Positions 34,901-46,980 of a stretch of DNA of 64,000 nucleotides are shown here, piece by piece. Source of the DNA: Paragyromitra xinjiangensis (taxonomy: Eukaryota > Ascomycota > Pezizomycetes > Pezizales > Discinaceae); the NCBI GenBank assembly GCA_038503065.1, contig JBCAMK010000003.1, positions 806,001 to 870,000 on the forward strand, read 5' to 3'. Positions within the stretch are counted from its first letter, which is position 1. The number at the start of each line of letters is the position of its first letter. The position numbers and the translations under genes are program-made. The notes below the pieces were generated by a model. That model ran no database searches, was not told where the DNA came from, and saw only the letters and a list, made by a program, of their open reading frames with translations.

Positions 34901-37165
34901 TGGCCTTTCTATTCTCACAATAATTCCGTCAGAGAATATGGTGGTCCGGGAAATCTTTAATAATGTTTGGTAGCATTCTCGCGAGGTTCTAAACAAGGCA
35001 CAAGAATGGAGTAGAAAAACCAGATACACCGCATGTTTCCCTCCGTATCTATTGACGTACTCGCATTTTGATGTTGCTGGTGCCATTGTCAAGTGGCCAA
35101 CAATAAGCAGAGGGAACGGGAGAGGTTAGCAGATACTAACCCCGCCTTCATCAATTGCCTTCAGCAACACGTCTTCTATCGCCTTAAGGGTATACGCTAA
35201 CTTATCTAAACCCTCATCAATTCCAGGCTGCTGCTCCTATTATCGTCGCTTTTATTGGCAAGGATTTGGGCTGCTCCGAATTCTTTGAGTTTCCCAAAGG
35301 AGGCCCTAAAGGAAACATAGTTATAAGCAACGACATGATTTCTCCTTGAGGGTGACATGTTAGAGGACGGTTCCATTCTTCTGTGAGGATGGTGATGGGG
35401 TGATGGGATGATGGTCCTGCACCACGTGCACAAGGACTCGAAGGGGTTGTTATCCATAGCTCACTGCAGCTGGGTGGGTGGCAGCGATTTGATAGATACG
35501 CTAAAATGATGAGAAGTAAATCAATATTTTTTCCCTCCGTTTTTAGTTCATCACTACATGTTACGGTTGCGCTTCGCATCCCTTGATTGGGCATGACCCT
35601 TCCACATGATAATTCATGCACTGTCACTCGATTCTACTCTTCCGTTTTGTGAAAAATAGCGCGACGAGCCTTGACCCTAGATCAATTCAACTGGTCGTTA
35701 TAGCCCACAGCTTTAACATATATTCAAGAAGAGCCTGGTCAAAACTACGTGTAACCGCCTAGAAATCTACAGATACTTTCAACCTATGCTAACTGTTCTC
35801 ACTTCCCAGGGGTTTGGGGAGTTTTCCCTAAGCCATTTTGCTGGTTAAATATCCAAATATGAGCCGTAGCAATAACCGGTATTCTATCTCTTGTTTAGAG
35901 AGCACTAGTGTATTATCCTCAAAAGGAAGTATCCTACTATTGACGTAGCGCCAACCACCACTCTTTTTTCACCATGTGTTTGAAGCCAATACACGAGGAA
36001 GTCAAATCTACCACCTCGAGAAAGCCGAAAATGCCTCAATTAGGCCGCTTGTTTGGGCTGGACTCGCCATCCTAAGATGCTGGATTGTGCCGCACTTTTT
36101 GGTCGAGACCTCCTCTACGGCCCCTGCTTCTTCAAACCTGAAGAAGCCATTATCACCCGCCTTATTCTCTCTACACAATCAGTCTATGAAGTTATTACCT
36201 ACCAGCATCCCCAAAACCTCAGCTCTTACCCAAAGATGCGTTCACATGAAGACTTATCGTCGTGGACGCAATCGGAGCTGACGAATATTTGCTGAGAGTG
36301 GGCGTACGCCGTCTGGATGTGGTGCGTAGGAATCTCATCCTACGTGCTGGTGATACATAGTAAAGCACAGGCAGCGGTGATGGTTTTCCGTTGTGTGGGA
36401 ATTGTTTTGGGGGACTCTAGAACCGATTTAGCAAAGATGCGGGATGGTTCTAGCTTCACCTTAGATTTTCGCCGTCGTGGGTGGATTTACGGTAAAGGGC
36501 ACAGGAACCCAAAAGCCGAGGCCGTAGCTTGCCTAAGATGGCATTACAACTACATGTAGGTGTAGTTGAGGTTGACCGAAAGGGAAGCCTTAGGCTAAGG
36601 GAGTATAATATTCGGAAGCTATAGTAGAGGCGTCCGATCATAGTCGGCCTGCTTCCCGAGTGGCTGCCTCAATATTATGCTCGCCATGAGTTTTTGGATG
36701 TATGTATTACTTAGGCGTTCATTAAATACTGGGAAATGTTGCAACAGGCCCGCCTCACTAAAAATCGCTTCAAGGCAACCAAATCGACTATAGCAACAGC
36801 AAGATACTAGCAACTATACATAGTTGATGGTCATCAAGCACAAACCGTTGTTTAGATTTCATGGCATGGTTGATTCTGTTCATTTGGGGTTGCATTGTGA
36901 TGTTTGGTGGTGGCTTGTTGCAAAGTTTCTCAGTATTTATAATTCAACGAACGCCTAAGTAAGCCAGTAACTTATCGCAGACCCTGCAGATTTCGGGATC
37001 AGCAGGGTTACCCGTCGGCTGGTAAAACTGCCCCGCTGCCGCCATGAAGTTGAGAACGACGACTTCCGCACTTCATCAACTCCAGTATTTGCTCAACTTA
37101 TCCTTCGGCATACTCTTGAACCCAGCTTTGCTGCTCTTCATATTCTAGCTGTGGGATAAAAAAAA
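31948..37165. other. gene-free stretch of 5.2 kb
   Basis: This is the largest gap. Frames at 32143-32680, 35217-35627 and 35976-36295 were read and show no domain. The frame at 36053-36295 is somewhat protein-like (GRDLLYGPCFFKPEEAI) but starts at TTG and has no splice partners. A TACATGTA palindrome at 36551-36558 sits inside a small hairpin-forming sequence (CAACTACA...TGTAGTTG). The final 150 bases form the SYM1 leader. Confidence 0.45.
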
Positions 37166-38028
37166 ATGCTTCGGTGGTATGTTTCCATCTTCTCAGCAAG
37201 TTGCAGAATAATAACACCTTGAAATAGGTACCAGGCACATCTCGCGAAGCGACCATTGTTAACACAAAGTGTTACAACAGGGGTAAAAAAAAACAAAAAA
37301 CACCCCTAATCTCATATACAACTGGCTAACAAGAATGCGAGAAAAAAGATTCTCTTCGGAACTGGGGATGTGATCGCCCAGCAAGCTGTTGAACGCCAAG
37401 GACTCGACAAGCACGATGTCGCCCGCACTGCGAGAATGGGATTCTACGGTGGATGTATATTCCACCCGTTCTCCGTCTGCACACTATCGTATCACTTACC
37501 GTCCACAAATAGTCATCTTTGGTCCTATGGTCGTCCATTGGTACCGTTTTCTGGAGCGTGCCATTAAGATCCCTGGCCGACCCAATGCCGAGATTTTGGC
37601 GAGAGTAGCGACGGACCAGTTAGTGTTCACGCCGGTGAATATGTTGTTTTTCTTTTCGACGTTGTCGGTCATGGAGGGAGGTAATCCTAAGGATAAGTTG
37701 GACGCCAATTATTGGACTGGGCTTAAGACGAATTGGATGGTCTGGCCGGCGGTGCAGTTGGTTAATTTCAAGCTGGTGCCGCTGGACCATCGGTTGTTAG
37801 TAGTAAACTTCATTAGTTTAGGTGAGTTTTCTCTACTCTTTTCCCCTAAAATGAGGTGTGCTACGGGTTTCTGTGGCATAATGAAGCCTTGGAAGTGTGG
37901 GTTTCAATATACAGCACCAACTAATGCAATTTGGGCGGATAGGATGGAATTCGTATCTCAGCTACCTCAACCAGCAAAAGGGCCCAAAGCCAGAAGTGAG
38001 TGAGAAAATCAAGGAAGCACTTGCCTAA
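37166..38028 (+). CDS. SYM1: Sym1/Mpv17/PMP22-family inner mitochondrial membrane protein, 188 aa
   Basis: This is a small four-helix membrane protein. Yeast Sym1 is in the mitochondrial inner membrane, is needed for ethanol growth at high temperature and can form a channel. Five exons are inferred: 37166-37176 (11 nt), 37228-37282, 37349-37454, 37513-37821 and 37943-38028, giving 189 codons. The rebuilt start [20 protein letters not shown] matches the family N-terminus very closely. Next come [89 protein letters not shown] and a short Lys/Glu tail. The length is close to the usual 190-200. The GT at 37455 (GTATAT) rather than a later site is chosen because it restores FIFGP. Confidence 0.92.
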
Positions 38029-41000
38029 GTCTCAACTACAGGCAGAAGCTTGAAGAGGCTGAGCATAGAGCTTTCTTTTCTTTTTTCAATTGTGCAGCAC
38101 ACCGTACTAGACTATACCATAGAGAACATACAGAGAAGGAAAAAAGATTCTGGTTGAGATTATGATATCTTAAAAATCCTATGATCATTTCTGCTTTAAT
38201 TTTTTGCGAGTGGAACCTAGTACATCACATGTGGACTATAAAAAAAATCCCCATAGCAGCAATCCCTAGAACAACCTACACGACTCTAGCATCTCACTAC
38301 GACCTTCCGGTCTCAGATTTCAGCGGTGGTTATCGAGATCAATACTGATCATCTTATAACTTCCACTAAGAAAGTCGCAAATTTCTAATCTCCTTCCAAT
38401 TCACGCTTCCGAACTATCTTCGGAACTAAGTTTGAAGTCAGACACTACGTAAAATAGAAAAACTCAGTTACCGATTCGGAACAATCAGTGGTGGTGATTG
38501 AGTGGCGAATTAGAGTTTGGGTGTTGAGTGTTACACTGCATGAATACGATGGAAATAGGGGGTTGTAGGGCGTCTCTACTCTAGGCGTGGACTATACGTG
38601 ACGTGTGGAAATTTCTGTGTTCATAATCGTAGCCAACGAAAATATGCATTTCGCAGGAGAGTGAAAGCATTCTACTTCATGTCAGGCTGAGCGATCTTGA
38701 TGGCGTTGATGACCAGTATCTTTGTTGAATCGATTATGTGCGATCCATCTAGACAACGGAGAATTGATTTTCGTCGCACGCCGATCAGAGAGAGCTTCTG
38801 ATCGTACTTTAGCGGAAGAATAGGTTTTGGTGCGGTGACTGGAAGATCGTATAATCCACTAGGTTATAAGAATACTAAAGGTAGTAAAGAATCTAAGTCA
38901 TTTTAAGTGCCATGATAATGCGTTGCTACCAGATCAGGCCAAAATTCACTGGCAGTTTTTTTATCTTGATTGCTCGTGAAACGCATGAAAACACATTTCC
39001 CAAGGTAGAAAAAAATGTACCGAGTAGTGAAGGATGTAGTTTGAGTTCGAAAAAAACCTGTTCTAGGGATCTCCAACCATCTATTGTGCCACTTCTTGAA
39101 ACTTAGATCCACTGATCCTATCATCTCAGCTCTATGAGAAGGTACTGAAAAGGACATCTATAGCATTCATGCTTCCGGTTGGGAGCTGCTAGGTGCCTAG
39201 CAATTCTTGCAGTGGATACCTAAGTTAGATGTACCTGTTTGGTACTGATACCACCTAACCATATAGAAGATAAACCTTCTACAGTACAATCACCCTATAA
39301 AAATTCTCTCTATAAGAATATTCGGCTTATAAGAATACAGATGGCAGAATCAAGATATTTTGTGTGGGAAAATAAGAATATCGCCATATAAGAATATTAT
39401 CATTTTGGATGACTTTCCTTAGTATATTCTTATAGGAAATGGGGAATATCTGAGAACCCTCTATATTTAGGTAAAAGCAGGGCAAGGAAAATCGCAAAAT
39501 CGCATCCTGCATATATAATTTTGGATACCAAGCAAAAATGCATGGGGCATTGACTCCCCCAAGGCCCCCCGAATGCCTCATTACTGCATTTAAATTTTTG
39601 TTCCATAGAGGCTACCCTAGTATGAGCATCTTGGTGTACACTTGGCATTTTTTATAAGAATATTCGCCCTATATAGCTTCTTCGGGTCGAGCACTTTCGG
39701 TACACCACAGTGACCTTCAATCAATATTCTGGCCATTTATTCCATTCCTGTCGCCCTTTTTCGTACTTCAATAGGGTTCACCTTCGTGACTACGATATGG
39801 GTTGATCTCTCATTTTCTTCTGAATGAGGGTCTGAAGTATGTTGTTATTTTGATGATGTTGACGCTACTGGGCCGACAATCCTATATTCATCGGTGCCCT
39901 TGAGGGTCTCCAATTTGCAGATGACAAGTCTCTCCGCCGATCTTTAAGGTTATCTTTGCATCTCTAGTAATATGTGACTTCGATGGTAGTGTTTCCCTCG
40001 TTGAATATTACCCATCGGAGCTACAACGTCTCATTATGGGTGAGTAGTCAACTCACCAACAAGAAACCTGTCGATAGTGCTCTCGAGATCCACGGAACTA
40101 AGGCTGAGGGCAGTATAGTGATGGTGTTTAGAGAGGATCGGATTCTGTGAAGTAGTGCTGGCTATCAGTACTCTTTCAGTCTTGGTTCTTTTACGATGGT
40201 ATAATTGATGGTGACTCTAGGAAGAGCTTACCGAATCCCAAAATGACCCGCTACCTACACTTCTGCTCGTTCATCACGTTGAAGCTGAGTTGGTCAGTAG
40301 TGTACTTGTTTGCGGGGCCGTCCCTGGTTTTCCTGCTCACCCCTGAACCAGTTTCGAGAGTCTAATCTAACATAAAGGTTAGTGAGTGCAGATGTTGTTT
40401 GGTTTTGAATTTTGAATTGTGATCCATCCGTGTCTGTAGATTCCATCGAAGAGTGAAGTCAGTTTCTCCCGGCAGCTCTAGGACGTTGCTGGAGTCCCGT
40501 CCCCCGGCACTTTCGTATGATCGTCTACATGTATATCTCCTGCATAGGCCACGTTTTTGACGGTAATAAGCTTTGGCATAACTTAGTGACGGTACTTGAG
40601 AAGCGAACGGATAATTTGTTAAGCTCCGTGAAGAGAATAGAAGCGTTTCATCCTGAAAGATCGCCGGTTGGGGCCGTGTTGCTGATGGCCCGGATGTCCG
40701 GCTGAATGAATTTCTGTTTACAGAAAAAGAATGTGAGCACGCGAGCAGGCAAAGCACTTTATCACGCATAAATCCGATCTCAACTTACCGGCTGCCGCTG
40801 CCTTTTCACCCTTTCCGATCCGATAGAGGATGGAATGGCTATGAGAATAATGGTGTCGTGCAATAGCTGAATTCCAACTAATATTTTCCGCTCAGCAGTT
40901 TATTTTCGAATGCATCCGAGTGATTTGAGGCGTGTCGTTGGAGATGGGACAATCCCGCAGAAGTCAAACGGTCTCCGTGTGATTCGTGCAGCTTTCTGGA

Positions 41001-41409
41001 GCAGCTGCACGTTTCCAGATAATATCGCTCGATTGGCGCCAAGAATGCTGCACTGCATCGGGCCGCATATCGTGAATCCTGGCTCAAGTTGCTCAACGCA
41101 GTAGCGAGTGAGCGCTCCAGCCGACCAGTTCTCGTCTTTCCCGCTGTGTGTCCTCCCCTCTTCTTTTTCCTCCTCTCTCTTTTCCTCTCACATCTCACAG
41201 CCCTCGTGAGAATTTTCTCGAGTGAGTGCGTGCAGTGTGTCGTGTGTTTGTTTTCCATTGAGTTCCCGACCTTTGTGTCTTGTGGATCTCGACCCTTTCT
41301 TCAATTGTCTCAGCAAGTGTGGAGAGAGAAAAAGACTTTGTGGTCCCGTCGCACTTCCTATAGGAACAACTAGACGTCATCCTGCACAGGCACCCGATTG
41401 TAGCCCATC
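38029..41409. other. gene-free stretch of 3.4 kb
   Basis: It contains a decayed AT-rich repeat (39282-39668), a TACATGTA palindrome at 40526-40533 and a pyrimidine-rich VTC4 leader at about 41120-41400. Frames at 40362-40769 and 40878-41258 on the minus strand show no domain. Confidence 0.5.
39282..39668. repeat. decayed pogo-like repeat with TATAAGAATATTCG motifs
   Basis: Five or six copies or near-copies of TATAAGAATATTCG occur in both orientations (39311, 39327, 39371, 39387, 39653; reversed at 39423). The left edge CAGTACAATCACCC is preceded by TA and aligns with the left end of the 60807-60979 element (CAGTA...TATAA...CTCTATA...ATATTCG). No matching right end was found, so this is scored as a degraded fragment. 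Confidence 0.45.
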
Positions 41410-44204
41410 ATGAAGTATGTTTCTTTCCTTCCAACCGGTCCCTTGCGTTATACGTGACACGCAATTGCAATTGAAAGGCCAAAGAAAGCAAGAAATAAGA
41501 AAAATTATTGGGAAAGTTGCTGATACGTAGATGTATTTCTTCCAATTCACAGGTTCGGCCAGCAGCTCCGAACGTCACTGATCAAAGGTCAGTCCTACCT
41601 CACTTGGTTGTGCCAGTGAAGATTTTAATCAAAAGACTTTGTGTTCCTGACTGGCGACCTTTTAGATTACTACTACTACTACATCTCCTATGATGACCTC
41701 AAGTCCGAGTTGAAATCACGTCTCTACCCCCCTGGCACGGACCCCGCCGTCTCCCCTCCTAAACAATGGACCGAAGAGGACGAAAAAGCGTTCGTTGGAG
41801 TTCTCGAAGCAGAGCTCGATAAGGTCTTCACCTTCCAGAAGGTAAAATCTGGCGAAATTGTTCGTCGTATCAAGGTTTCCGAGAAAGAGGTCGAGGATGT
41901 CGTGAAGAAGCTTGATTCACGACCGCCAGCGAGGCGACAGAATGCTGCGCCGGACGCGGCGGGTGGGGATCGGGCTGAGGCGAGTGATGGGCCGACTGAG
42001 GAGGATTTCGAGCTCCTGGAAGAGGATCTGAGTGACATCATTGCGGATGTCCACGATCTGGCGAAATTCACGCAACTCAATTATACTGGGTTCCAGAAGA
42101 TTATCAAAAAGCATGATGTGAGTTTTTTTCCATTCTAGAGTGAGGGCGAATGCCACAGGGGAGTGCAAATTGCTGATTCGACAAACAGAAACAAACCGGT
42201 TGGATGCTGAGGCCAATTTTTTCTACGCGACTTAACGCGAAACCGTTCTTTAAAGACAATTACGATGCGTTTATTGTCAAGTTGTCCAAACTCTACGATC
42301 TAGTTCGCACCCGGGGAAACCCTACACAGGGTGACAGCAGCGCAGGTGGATCGCAGCAGAACTTCGTTAGACAGACAACGAAGTACTGGGTGCATCCCGA
42401 TAATATCACCGAGTTGAAATTGATCATCTTGAAGGTATGTAAACATCAGATGAACGCCCCAATCGCACTACGGCATACAATTAGAAACCTAGGCAAAAGC
42501 TAACTTACATCGAATAGCATCTCCCCGTTCTCGTCTTCAACCCTAATAAAGAGTTTGAAAAACAAGACTCTGCTATCTCCTCAATCTACTACGACAACAA
42601 CGACTTTGACCTTTACCTCGGCCGTCTCCGCAAAGATGAGGGCGCCGAAGCCGTGCGTCTCCGCTGGTACGGTGGCATGGATGTCTCTACGATCTTCGTC
42701 GAGCGCAAAACCCATCGTGAAGACTGGACTGGCGAGAAATCCGTCAAAGCCCGTTTCGCACTTAAGGAAAAGAATGTCAACGCGTTCCTCAAGGGCGAGT
42801 ACACAGTCGGTCAGGCATTCGAGAAGATGCGCAAGGAGGGGAAGAAATCAGATAAGGAAATCGAGCAACTAGAAGCGCTTGCGAGAGAAGTTCAGTACAC
42901 AACTATCATGAAGCGTCTCCAGCCTGCAGTCAGGAGTTTTTATAACCGTACCGCGTTCCAGCTTCCAGGAGACGCGAGAGTCCGTATCTCACTTGATACG
43001 GAACTCACGCTCGTCCGCGAGGACAACTGGGACGGCACGGTTCGCAGTGGTGACAACTGGCGCCGTATGGACATCGGGATCGACTGGCCATTCAACCAAC
43101 TCTCCGCCAAGGATATCGAACGCTTCCCGTATGCCATCCTCGAAGTCAAACTTCAGACCCAAGCAGGTCAGGAACCACCGGAATGGGTCCGCGAACTTAC
43201 TGCTTCGCATCTCGTCGAGGCAGTGCCAAAGTTTTCCAAGTTCATTCATGGCACAGCAACCCTGTTCCCGGATAAAATCAACCTGCTTCCGTACTGGTTG
43301 CCGCAAATGCACATCGATATTCGCAAGCCCGCTACGCACAGATTCGGTATCGAGCGTCACAACCAAAGCGCGAGCATCTCTACCTCTGACGATCCCTTCG
43401 ACTCTGATGAGGACATTAGCGATCAGGACGTCAACGTGCAACGGCTTCGCGTGGCCGAACGCGCAATGGCTCAATCTGACCGGGTTGAGCGTACACATCA
43501 GGGAGGCGGTGCTCGTGGTGAGCTCGACGAAGAAGAACGTGTAGCCGATCAACCGACGGAGGAATATCCGTTGTATGATAGCGAAGATGATGATTCGTAT
43601 GACGAGGCTGCGGAAAGAAGAAATGGTAGAGGTGGGAGACACGGTAAGAAACCGTTTAAGAGGGTTGTTGTTGCTGGTGCACTCGGCGTTGGGAGGGCAT
43701 TAAAGAAGCTAGTCCCAAAGCCGAGAAGCACGCAGGCGAATACGTTGAATCCGCAGGCACCAGTCCAGGGGATGGTGTATGCTCGCAAATTCAAGGCGCC
43801 ACCTGGAAAACGTAAGCCCAGGCCCTCCAAGTTATCCCCCAGGCAATTACTGACAGTCAGCAGGTATCTTTGTCCCAGTCCGTGTCGAGCCGAAGGTCTA
43901 CTTCGCCGCTGAACGTACCTTCCTCTCGTGGTTTGAGTTCTCGGTTTACCTTGGTGCCATCGCCGGCACACTGCTCAACTTCGGTGACAGACTGTCCCTG
44001 TACTCCGCATGGAGTTTCACGGTAGTTGCGATTCTGGCGCTGATGTATAGTATGGGGTTATATCTATGGCGTGTAGATAAGATCAGCAAGAGGAGGGCAG
44101 TGAGGTATCACGACAAGTATGGGCCGACGGCGCTGTGTGGGCTTTTGCTTATCGCAGTAGCATTAAACTTTTGGTTTAGGTATGGAGAGTCTTCGAAGAA
44201 GTAA
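41410..44204 (+). CDS. VTC4: vacuolar polyphosphate polymerase, VTC4-type (SPX-VTC-DUF202), 790 aa
   Basis: VTC4 is the catalytic subunit of the vacuolar transporter chaperone complex. It polymerises ATP-derived phosphate into polyphosphate and moves it into the vacuole. Six exons are inferred: 41410-41414 (5 nt), 41553-41587, 41666-42117, 42189-42434, 42518-43811 and 43864-44204, giving 791 codons. The SPX domain is residues 1 to about 190 ([43 protein letters not shown]), with the Lys cluster that senses inositol pyrophosphates. The tunnel domain has [46 protein letters not shown] and [10 protein letters not shown], so substrate-binding Arg/Lys residues look intact. An acidic disordered linker precedes the three-helix DUF202 domain ([19 protein letters not shown]). 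Retained catalytic residues favour VTC4 over VTC2/3. An odd feature is a TAC5 run (Tyr5) at the exon-3 acceptor. Confidence 0.92.
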
Positions 44205-45314
44205 GCTGAGAAGTAGTATCGGGGCAGAAGGAGAGGGGTAATGTGTGAACGCGTATGAAGAGAGACGTATGAAGGATGATGCAGATATAGCTATTAAGGG
44301 AGCGGAGTATGATAGGAGGAATTAACGAGAGGGTTGTAACATTTACTTGGTGGAGTTGATGCTGGCTTGTTACTGCGTTGCTTTGCTGTTATGTTATCAT
44401 TGCGATATTTTTTCCCGTTTGTTACGCGTTTTTGAGGTTGTTTTTAACGGTTACACCTGCTTTAACGTTCCTTTGTATGCACTTTTGGATTTTGCTGTTA
44501 CCGCTGCTGTTTGTTGGCGAGATTAATTTGCAAATTTAGTTGTTTTCCTGTAAAATATAGGTGCTTTTCCACCAATCGCTGAGGGTTCAAACGGAATTTT
44601 TTTATTGATATGATATTTCCCGTCCCTCAGTTACCATGGAGTCTGAGCTAAATAGGAACCGAAAAATTCAAGCCTCTCTTTCAGCCCCCATTCAATACAC
44701 TATATCCCCGGACCTCACCGTCAGTATCAGCTTCCTATTTCTAAATAGCACCGACATAGTGCAGAAGCACGCAATAGCATCAAGATAAACTAAACCACTG
44801 CCCGTGATGCAGACTTGAGAGCTTTTTTTACTTCATGAGGCGTATCCATTCATTCGGAAATAGTGTATTACAACCTTGACCAGGAAGGAAGAAAGCAGAC
44901 AGCGTACGGAGATGATATTTCCCGCCAAGCAAGTTATACGGTTTGATATGAGCAAACTTATTGAGATCGTTAAGGTAACCGCGAGTGTGATTGAGAATAT
45001 AAAGAAGCTCGCCATTACAACAAAGGCGATTGATATTGATAAACATGATCACCCTAAACCAATAGGTGCTTAGTTAATTGGCATTGGGGACGGTATAAGT
45101 GAGCGATTTGTGTTTAATGCTAAAATCGCACCGAACCACTTCGAGCGTTTGATTCCGCGAGTGATTCAATATGACGCTAATTACTTTATCAGGATAACGA
45201 TTCCTTTTATTTTTTCAGCAAGAGTAGAGTACAACAACGCCAGTAAATTACAATGAGTAAAATTCTCCTTTTTAAAACCCAATATCAACCTTAGAGCACT
45301 CACTCACTCATCCA
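44205..45314. other. intergenic stretch between convergent VTC4 and SAM37
   Basis: This is T-rich 3' flanking sequence. No gene, RNA or repeat was recognised. Confidence 0.5.
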
Positions 45315-46980
45315 CTAATTTTTACCCTTGATGTCTTCTTCAACATCCTCTGCAATCGCCTCATCAACCTCCACTTCCTCCGCATGGATATCTTCCGCGA
45401 TCTCATCATCCTCCTCCGGGCTAAGGTTTTCTTCACCTTTCGCTTTCCCTTCTGAGTTTAAATTGTTAGGATTCATTGGCGGCCTACTAAGCCCTAGTAT
45501 AGCCCCCGCTAGCCCGTATCCACCTGGACCTCCCTGACGCACATCTATATATCCATCCTCATTCTCTTCGTCATCTTCACCTTCCAAATCTCCTATATCC
45601 TCTTCCTCTTCTTCCTCCTCTTCAGCGTCTTCTTCGTCCTGGCCCTCTACCTGAATCTGCAACAATCCACTCCAAAAGCAGTATCCCAGAAACGTCGCGA
45701 CTCCTCCGACCACCGTAAGAGCGCCTCTGATACGCTGACTTCTAATCGCCGCTTCCATCTTCCGTTTCCGCTCCAAATCTTCCGGATCCATCGCCTGCTC
45801 TCGCTCTTGTTGCTTCTGTTTCTGGATCTGCGCTCCGCGGCCCCAACCGATCGCATCAAACGCACGGTCGAGGAGGAAACCGGACATCCACGGGAGGTCA
45901 CCGCGTTCTACGACGCCCCAAGGAAGCCCGGAATTTGTTGTATTGTTCTCCCCTCTGCTCCGGGTATACGCCAACACCGCTTTGGCATCGACGGATTCAC
46001 CAAGCATCGGGACGCGGGTATTGTTAGTGTATTCGCACACCCTTTCAAATCCTTTATTTATTTCGCTCGCTAGCCATGGATGTGGTAATTTAGGATATAA
46101 ACAGAGTGAAAGATATCCAACAGCAAGACAGTCAAGTGTGCTAGGGTCGTTACCAAAGAAGTATCGGGTTGAACCTAGTCGGGCCTGTAGTGGCTGTAGG
46201 AAACTAAGGATAAGATTCATAAGCTTGAACGTTGCTGCTGCTTCTGTGGCTGTCAGTATCGATTTTTTTGCCGCAGGTGTAGGAATTGCTGTGTGGGGTG
46301 TTCCGGCTGGAGGTGGGGCTGAGGATGGGGGCTCGGAGGTGTCGATATCGAGTGTTGTGATACTAAGTCCTGCTGTTCGTGTCTTCGCCTGAGAACGGAT
46401 CATGACGGGGGTGTAGTATTGCATGGGGAAAGGTAGAAGAGTTGCATAAATGGAGCGAGTGACGCCATCAAAGTTTTTGCGGGAGACGTAGAGGGAAAGG
46501 TCAAGTAGGGACTGGCAGTGTGTTTCGATGAATGCCGAGAAGCTGAATTGGTGTGGAGGTGTTCACGTTAGCCTAGAGAGTCGATACATAGGCCATCTGG
46601 AAGAGAACCCGGGGGTTTGAGGACATACGCTGTGCATTCCGCTTTCTCGATATCGCTCAGGGATGCATCTAGATCGGCACTCCCTTGTGATTTCTTTCGT
46701 ACATATTCCACAATTCCGCGGAAGCCAGCTGCCCAGGTCATACCATCACGAAGAGCAGGGAGCTGCCCTAAATCAGGCCTCAATACTAACTGTTAGCAAT
46801 AGGAAGTTAATTGAAGCTCGGAGGTCACTTACGTGTGGGCGACAATAACGGATTACTCGAAGCGATAACAGTCCATTCGTTTTTGGAGAGTGTAAGGTTC
46901 AGATATGCAACTGCAGCATTGCATTGAGGGTCTATTGATGGTAGAGAGAAGGCAGGACCCCAGATGTGGAGTTCCAGCAT
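45315..46980 (-). CDS. SAM37: mitochondrial outer-membrane SAM complex subunit Sam37/metaxin, 510 aa
   Basis: This subunit of the sorting and assembly machinery inserts beta-barrel proteins into the mitochondrial outer membrane. Three exons are inferred: 46980-46833, 46785-46629 and 46542-45315, giving 511 codons. The N-terminus MLELHIWGPAFSLPSIDPQC is the classic Tom37/Sam37 thioredoxin-like start. It is followed by GQLPALRDG, EKAECTAFSAFIETHCQSLL (rebuilt across the second intron) and the GST-C-like part (RYFFGNDPSTLDCLAVGYL). Near the C-terminus, GALTVVGGVATFLGYCFWSG is a plausible tail membrane anchor, followed by a long acidic tail (about 150 residues rich in Glu/Asp). The second intron uses GTATGT. 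Reading through it would hit a stop after LPDGLCIDSLG. The acidic tail is longer than in yeast. Confidence 0.92.

Noticed and set aside
35976..36295. Frame with a few ankyrin-like residues (LDCAALFGRD)
   Set aside because: Only one vague unit, no repeat periodicity and a non-ATG start.
40362..41258. Minus-strand frames upstream of VTC4
   Set aside because: They lie in the VTC4 promoter and leader, lack motifs and appear to be chance frames.
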